Shown here piece by piece: positions 5,154 to 8,312 of a DNA stretch of 8,312 bases (within the stretch, counting starts at the first letter, position 1; the number at the start of each line of letters is the position of its first letter). The notes beneath the pieces were generated by a model, which did not search any database, was not told where the DNA came from, and saw only the letters and a list, made by a program, of their open reading frames with translations. The stretch comes from an uncultured Lachnospiraceae bacterium (GTDB lineage Bacteria > Bacillota_A > Clostridia > Lachnospirales > Lachnospiraceae), in contig CAMOOZ010000248.1 of assembly GCA_946621895.1 (NCBI GenBank), forward strand, positions 1-8,312, given 5' to 3'. The translations under genes were made by a program, and so were the position numbers.

Positions 5154-6485
5154 TCAAAGCCGCCAGTAGGCGTAATCCCCTTTGACCCGGTACTCTCCGA
5201 GAATGCCCTTTAAATCAAACAGCACCCTCCGGCTCCCGCTCTGCTCTCCCTGCGAAGGCTTAAAGAAGCCCGCAAGCTCTGTTTCCGAAAGCTGCTTAAA
5301 CTGCTCATGCGCCACGGCAACGATCAGCGCGTCCAGCTCCTTTAACGCTTCCCGCGGCTTAAGCTCCACGCCGTAAAGACGCCCGGCCTCCGCCGCATCC
5401 GCCTGGGGATCGCAGACAAGCGGCGTGATGCCGTACTCCTGCAGCTCCCTGATGATATCCGCCACCTTGGAATTCCGCGTGTCCGGGCAGTTTTCCTTAA
5501 AGGTGATCCCCAAAATCCCCACCTTTGCGTCCTTTACCGGGATATTCTCCCTGATCATCGCCTTCACCAGGCTCTCCGCCACATATTTTCCCATGCCGTC
5601 ATTGATCCGCCTGCCGGAAAGGATCACCTGGGAGTGATACCCCAGCTGCCCCGCCTTATAGGTCAGATAATAGGGATCCACACCGATGCAGTGGCCGCCC
5701 ACAAGGCCCGGCTCAAAGGGAAGGAAATTCCATTTTGTTTTCGCCGCCTCCAGCACCTCTTTGGTGTCGATCCCCATCCGGTGGAAGATGATGGAAAGCT
5801 CATTCATAAAGGCGATATTGATGTCCCGCTGGCTGTTTTCGATGACCTTGGCGGCTTCGGCCGTGCGGATGGAAGAGGCCCTGAAGACCCCTGCCTTTGC
5901 CACCATGCCGTAGATCTCCGCCACCGTGTTTAAGGTCACCTCGTCCATGCCGGAAACGATCTTGACGATGCTGTCCAGCCTGTGTTCCTTATCCCCAGGG
6001 TTGATCCGTTCGGGGGAATAGCCCACCTTGAAATCCCGGCCGCAGGTCATGCCCGATTCCTTCTCCAGGATCGGGACGCAGATCTCCTCCGTGACCCCCG
6101 GATAGACCGTGGATTCATAGACCACCACGCTTCCCGGCGCCAGATGCCTGCCCAGAAGCCTCGTGGCGCTGATCACCGGGGAAAGATCCGGCGTATGATC
6201 CTCGTGAACGGGGGTCGGCACCGCCACGATATGAAAGCGGGCCTCTCTTAACGCCTCCGGATCCGCGGTAAAGTGAACCTTTGTCTCCCGGATCGTCTCG
6301 TCGCCCACCTCTCCCGTGGGATCCTTCCCCTCCTGATAGGCTTTGATCTTACCCGCATTGATGTCAAAGCCTACCACCTTCACGCCTTCCTTCGCAAAGG
6401 CGATGGCGATGGGCATCCCTACATAGCCCAGTCCCACCACGGAAAGGGCTTCCTTACCCTGTTTGAAAATCTCTGTCAGCTTCAT
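5154..6485 (-). CDS. tviB: UDP-N-acetylhexosamine 6-dehydrogenase, TviB/WbpO family
   Basis: This 443-residue enzyme oxidises C6 of a UDP-N-acetylhexosamine (UDP-GlcNAc or UDP-GalNAc) twice with NAD, giving the UDP-uronic acid. The NAD-binding motif VGLGYVG is at residues 17-23; VPTPVHEDHTPDL (89-101), VYESTVYPG (122-130) and YSPERINPGD (156-165) follow. The central domain has KVIENSQRDINIAFMNE (213-229). The catalytic cysteine is C266 in GGHCIGVDPYYLT, and the C-terminal UDP-binding half has GRRINDGMG (291-299) and TFKENCPDTRN (328-338). The VPTP, ERINPGD and QRDINIA segments match TviB/WbpO rather than UDP-glucose dehydrogenase. A GTG at 6515 and an ATG at 6503 are in frame; I chose ATG 6485 because GGAGG lies upstream and the resulting N-terminal length fits the family. 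It supplies the substrate or product partner of the epimerase at 1491-2486. All catalytic motifs are intact. Confidence 0.95.
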   Translation of the reverse strand: MKLTEIFKQGKEALSVVGLGYVGMPIAIAFAKEGVKVVGFDINAGKIKAYQEGKDPTGEVGDETIRETKVHFTADPEALREARFHIVAVPTPVHEDHTPDLSPVISATRLLGRHLAPGSVVVYESTVYPGVTEEICVPILEKESGMTCGRDFKVGYSPERINPGDKEHRLDSIVKIVSGMDEVTLNTVAEIYGMVAKAGVFRASSIRTAEAAKVIENSQRDINIAFMNELSIIFHRMGIDTKEVLEAAKTKWNFLPFEPGLVGGHCIGVDPYYLTYKAGQLGYHSQVILSGRRINDGMGKYVAESLVKAMIRENIPVKDAKVGILGITFKENCPDTRNSKVADIIRELQEYGITPLVCDPQADAAEAGRLYGVELKPREALKELDALIVAVAHEQFKQLSETELAGFFKPSQGEQSGSRRVLFDLKGILGEYRVKGDYAYWRL

Positions 6486-6496
6486 GCTACGGCTTA

Positions 6497-6501
6497 CCTC
6501 C
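6497..6501 (-). promoter_or_regulatory. Shine-Dalgarno site deciding the dehydrogenase start
   Basis: GGAGG on the minus strand lies 11 nt before ATG at 6485-6483, in the 26-bp gap after the GT4 stop. The spacing is slightly long. A second GGGAGG (6505-6510) is only 1 nt from the alternative ATG at 6503, too close to serve it. Confidence 0.5.
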
Positions 6502-6511
6502 ATTCCTCCCG

Positions 6512-7609
6512 TCACTTCACAGCCTTTATTTCCCTCAGATAGCTTTCCACCACAAGCTTTCTGTCGAAATGCTCCTCCATATGCCTTCTCCCCGCAAGTC
6601 CCATGGCCTGCCGCTCCTCAAGGCTCAGATCAAGGTATTTCCTTACCGCCTCCTCCAGAGAGGACGCGTCGCCGGGTCTTACGAGAAAGCCGGAGACCCC
6701 GTCGAGCACCGTTTCCCGGCAGCCCGGATGATCCGTCGTGATCACGGCTCTGGCCGAGGCGGCCGCCTCAAGGCATACATTGCTCATTCCCTCTGAATAA
6801 AAGGAGGGATGGATCTGGCACTGGGCCTCCTTCAGCCAGGGTCTCGTGTCCGGCACCTTCCCGGGATACTCGATCACGCCCTGCGCCGAAAGCCGTTTTA
6901 AGCGCTCACTATAGTCCTCCTCGCAGGCGCCCAGCACGGTGAATTTGATTTTTTTGTTTTCTGCTTTGATTTTTTCCGCAACACTTAAAAATTCTTCGAT
7001 CCCCTTTTCCCGCATCACTCTGGAAACAAACAGAAAGCCCGTTTTTTCCGGAAACGCCAGCGGGGAAAACCGCTCCAGGTTCACGCCGGAGCCCGGCAGG
7101 AGCCTGACCTGCCCCTTTTTCCCAAGCCCTTTTTTCAGCACGAATTCAAGGTTCATCCGATTCTGCACAAAGATCGCGGAGGCGGCCTTCAGGCCCCGTT
7201 TCAACAAAAATGCGGCGGCCGCTCCGATCAGGCCTCCGCTCTCCAGTGCGCTCCCCAGCCCCGTGATATTTGCGAGATATGGGATCCCCGCTCTCCTGCA
7301 GGCAAGCCCGCCATATGCATTGGGCTTGATCGTATAGGTGAGGACGAGAAAGGGCTTTTCCGTTTTCAGCAATTTTCTGTATTCCCGGTAAAGTGCCAGA
7401 TCCTTTAACGGGTTCATCCCCCTGCGTTCAAACGGCGTAAGGATCACCCGGCAGCCAAGACGCTCAAGACGCTCCTTTTCCTCTGTTTCCGGAAGGGAAG
7501 CCGAAACGGTATAGCCCTCCCTGAGGAGCGCAAGGATAAGCTCTCCCCTGAATTCATACAGGCCCGAGGAGGAATTGGCAAGGATCAAGATCCTTTTCTT
7601 TTCAGGCAT
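6512..7609 (-). CDS. CapM/PglA-like GT4 glycosyltransferase
   Basis: This complete 365-residue GT-B enzyme transfers a sugar from a nucleotide donor to a growing lipid-linked glycan at the cytoplasmic face. The N-terminal domain starts KRILILANSSSGLYEFRGEL (5-24), which resembles the CapM/PglA/WcaA-like group, and has TYTIKPNAYGG (91-101) and NITGLGSALE (114-123), typical of that group. The donor domain has LPGSGVNLERF (171-181), FVSRVMREKGIEEFL (194-208) and the diagnostic E-x7-E in SEGMSNVCLEA (E273, E281), followed by TTDHPGCRETV (291-301). No membrane anchor is visible. The ATG at 7609 overlaps the ATP-grasp stop by 8 nt (ATGCCTGA); the upstream AGGGA is distant and weak, so coupling is likely. 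Its place directly before the dehydrogenase suggests it may use one of the locus's HexNAc-type donors, but donor and linkage are inference. Confidence 0.93.
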   Translation of the reverse strand: MPEKKRILILANSSSGLYEFRGELILALLREGYTVSASLPETEEKERLERLGCRVILTPFERRGMNPLKDLALYREYRKLLKTEKPFLVLTYTIKPNAYGGLACRRAGIPYLANITGLGSALESGGLIGAAAAFLLKRGLKAASAIFVQNRMNLEFVLKKGLGKKGQVRLLPGSGVNLERFSPLAFPEKTGFLFVSRVMREKGIEEFLSVAEKIKAENKKIKFTVLGACEEDYSERLKRLSAQGVIEYPGKVPDTRPWLKEAQCQIHPSFYSEGMSNVCLEAAASARAVITTDHPGCRETVLDGVSGFLVRPGDASSLEEAVRKYLDLSLEERQAMGLAGRRHMEEHFDRKLVVESYLREIKAVK

Positions 7610-8312
7610 CGCCTTTATCTTCCCTGATCCGCCTGATCATCACATCGGAATACTTCATCATCGAGACGCCTTCCTCGTACTTTCCGATCTCCACCGGATT
7701 ATCCATTTCCAGAAGATTGTTTAAGATCAGCTCCGGGAAATTCACGCCGCAGGCATACGCATGGGGATAGCCTCCGCCGAAGCGGGGATTGATCTCGGAA
7801 AACACATATTCCCCGTCCCGCTCGAAAAGGTCCAGATCGATCATTCCCCGAAAGCCTGCCCGTTCCGCGATGTCCGCCACCATGTCAAACAGCTTTTTAT
7901 CCTTAAAGGAAACAGATTTGTCCGTCTCCCCGGCGCGCATCTTCAGCTTCCTTTTCGCGAAGATGGAGACGCATTTTCCGGAAAGCATGTCCACATAGGC
8001 GTCCACGCCGATCTCCTGTCCCTGCATATATTCCTGGATCAGCAGGTTGTCATACCGGTGCAGCAGGACATCCACCTCCTCGATGGAATATGCGAGATTT
8101 ATGCCAAGGCTTGCGCTGCCGTCCTCCGGCTTTACGAAAACGGGAAAGTTGATCCTGCCCGCCACCCTGGCGCTCTGGAAAAGGATCCTGGAGGTAAAGC
8201 TTTGCACCACGGGATAGCCCATTTCCTCCACGCGCTTTAGCATCCGGGACTTATGCAGACAGTCTTCCACCAGTTCATACGGCGAAACGATCGGGGTTGT
8301 TCCCAGCTCCAG
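7602..8312 (-). CDS. ATP-grasp ligase, CarB-like, 3' part (N-terminus beyond window)
   Basis: The visible 236 residues are the C-terminal part of an ATP-grasp protein like the carbamoyl-phosphate-synthase-large-subunit-like ligases found in polysaccharide loci. These join a carboxylate, activated as acylphosphate, to an amine or other nucleophile. The frame is open to the window edge and reads LELGTTPIVSPYELVEDC across a GTG at 8270, so that GTG is internal valine, not the start. FPVFVKPEDGSASLGI (about 56-71) is the ATP-binding lysine and glycine-rich loop; LLIQEYMQGQEIGVDAYVD (89-107) and FSEINPRFGGGYPHA (171-185), with E173 and N175, carry the nucleotide and Mg-binding positions. The domain looks intact. 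The stop overlaps the next gene's start by 8 nt. The substrate is unknown; a role in modifying a precursor's carboxyl group is inferred only from the neighbouring UDP-uronic acid enzymes. Confidence 0.88.
   Translation of the reverse strand: MELGTTPIVSPYELVEDCLHKSRMLKRVEEMGYPVVQSFTSRILFQSARVAGRINFPVFVKPEDGSASLGINLAYSIEEVDVLLHRYDNLLIQEYMQGQEIGVDAYVDMLSGKCVSIFAKRKLKMRAGETDKSVSFKDKKLFDMVADIAERAGFRGMIDLDLFERDGEYVFSEINPRFGGGYPHAYACGVNFPELILNNLLEMDNPVEIGKYEEGVSMMKYSDVMIRRIREDKGDA

Noticed and set aside
6486..6515. GTG at 6515 (overlapping the GT4 stop as GTGA) or ATG at 6503 as the dehydrogenase start.
   Set aside because: The GTGA overlap resembles other junctions here, but ATG 6485 has GGAGG upstream and gives the usual short N-terminus before the VGLGYVG motif. 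ATG 6503 has a site only 1 nt away.
8268..8270. GTG at 8270 as the start of the ATP-grasp gene.
   Set aside because: The frame stays open to the window edge and the upstream residues (LELGTTPIVSPYEL) fit the family, so this codon is an internal valine.

Overview
The window is part of a surface-polysaccharide (capsule or exopolysaccharide) biosynthesis locus. Every supported gene lies on the minus strand, so transcription runs from high to low coordinates. Clear purine-rich Shine-Dalgarno sites, frequent GTG/TTG initiation, tight or overlapping junctions and moderately high GC suggest a Firmicute, most likely a gut Clostridia/Lachnospiraceae-type genome. That placement is inferred from style and protein resemblance, not from a marker gene.

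Layout in transcription order: (1) 3' part of an ATP-grasp ligase (8312-7602, N-terminus outside the window); (2) CapM/PglA-like GT4 glycosyltransferase (7609-6512); (3) TviB/WbpO-type UDP-N-acetylhexosamine 6-dehydrogenase (6485-5154); (4) a decayed GtrII-like membrane glucosyltransferase, whose N- and C-terminal parts sit in different frames with the middle missing (5042-4163); (5) a polytopic GT-C-like membrane protein (4173-2560) carrying two in-frame insertions, one of them an 84-bp element built of two palindromes; (6) TviC/WbpP-type UDP-GlcNAc 4-epimerase (2486-1491); (7) DUF2334-type polysaccharide deacetylase (1494-751); (8) 5' part of an EpsF-like GT4 glycosyltransferase (754-1, C-terminus outside the window).

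Genes 3 and 6 together are the known route from UDP-GlcNAc to UDP-GalNAcA (the Vi-antigen/WbpO-WbpP pathway), so the polymer probably contains an N-acetylated hexuronic acid. The two GT4 enzymes would build the repeat unit on the cytoplasmic face. The deacetylase has no signal peptide and may free an amino group on an intermediate. The ATP-grasp protein could attach a small molecule to a carboxyl group of a precursor. The membrane GT-C protein would act from a polyprenyl-phosphate-linked donor.

The most unusual part is 2500-5150: a gene collapsed by internal deletion, a neighbour expanded by palindromic and Ala/Gly-rich in-frame insertions, and a strong 39-bp hairpin between genes 5 and 6. 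No RNA gene, CRISPR array, transposase, convincing promoter or intrinsic terminator was seen. The window contains no gene-free stretch longer than about 110 bp.
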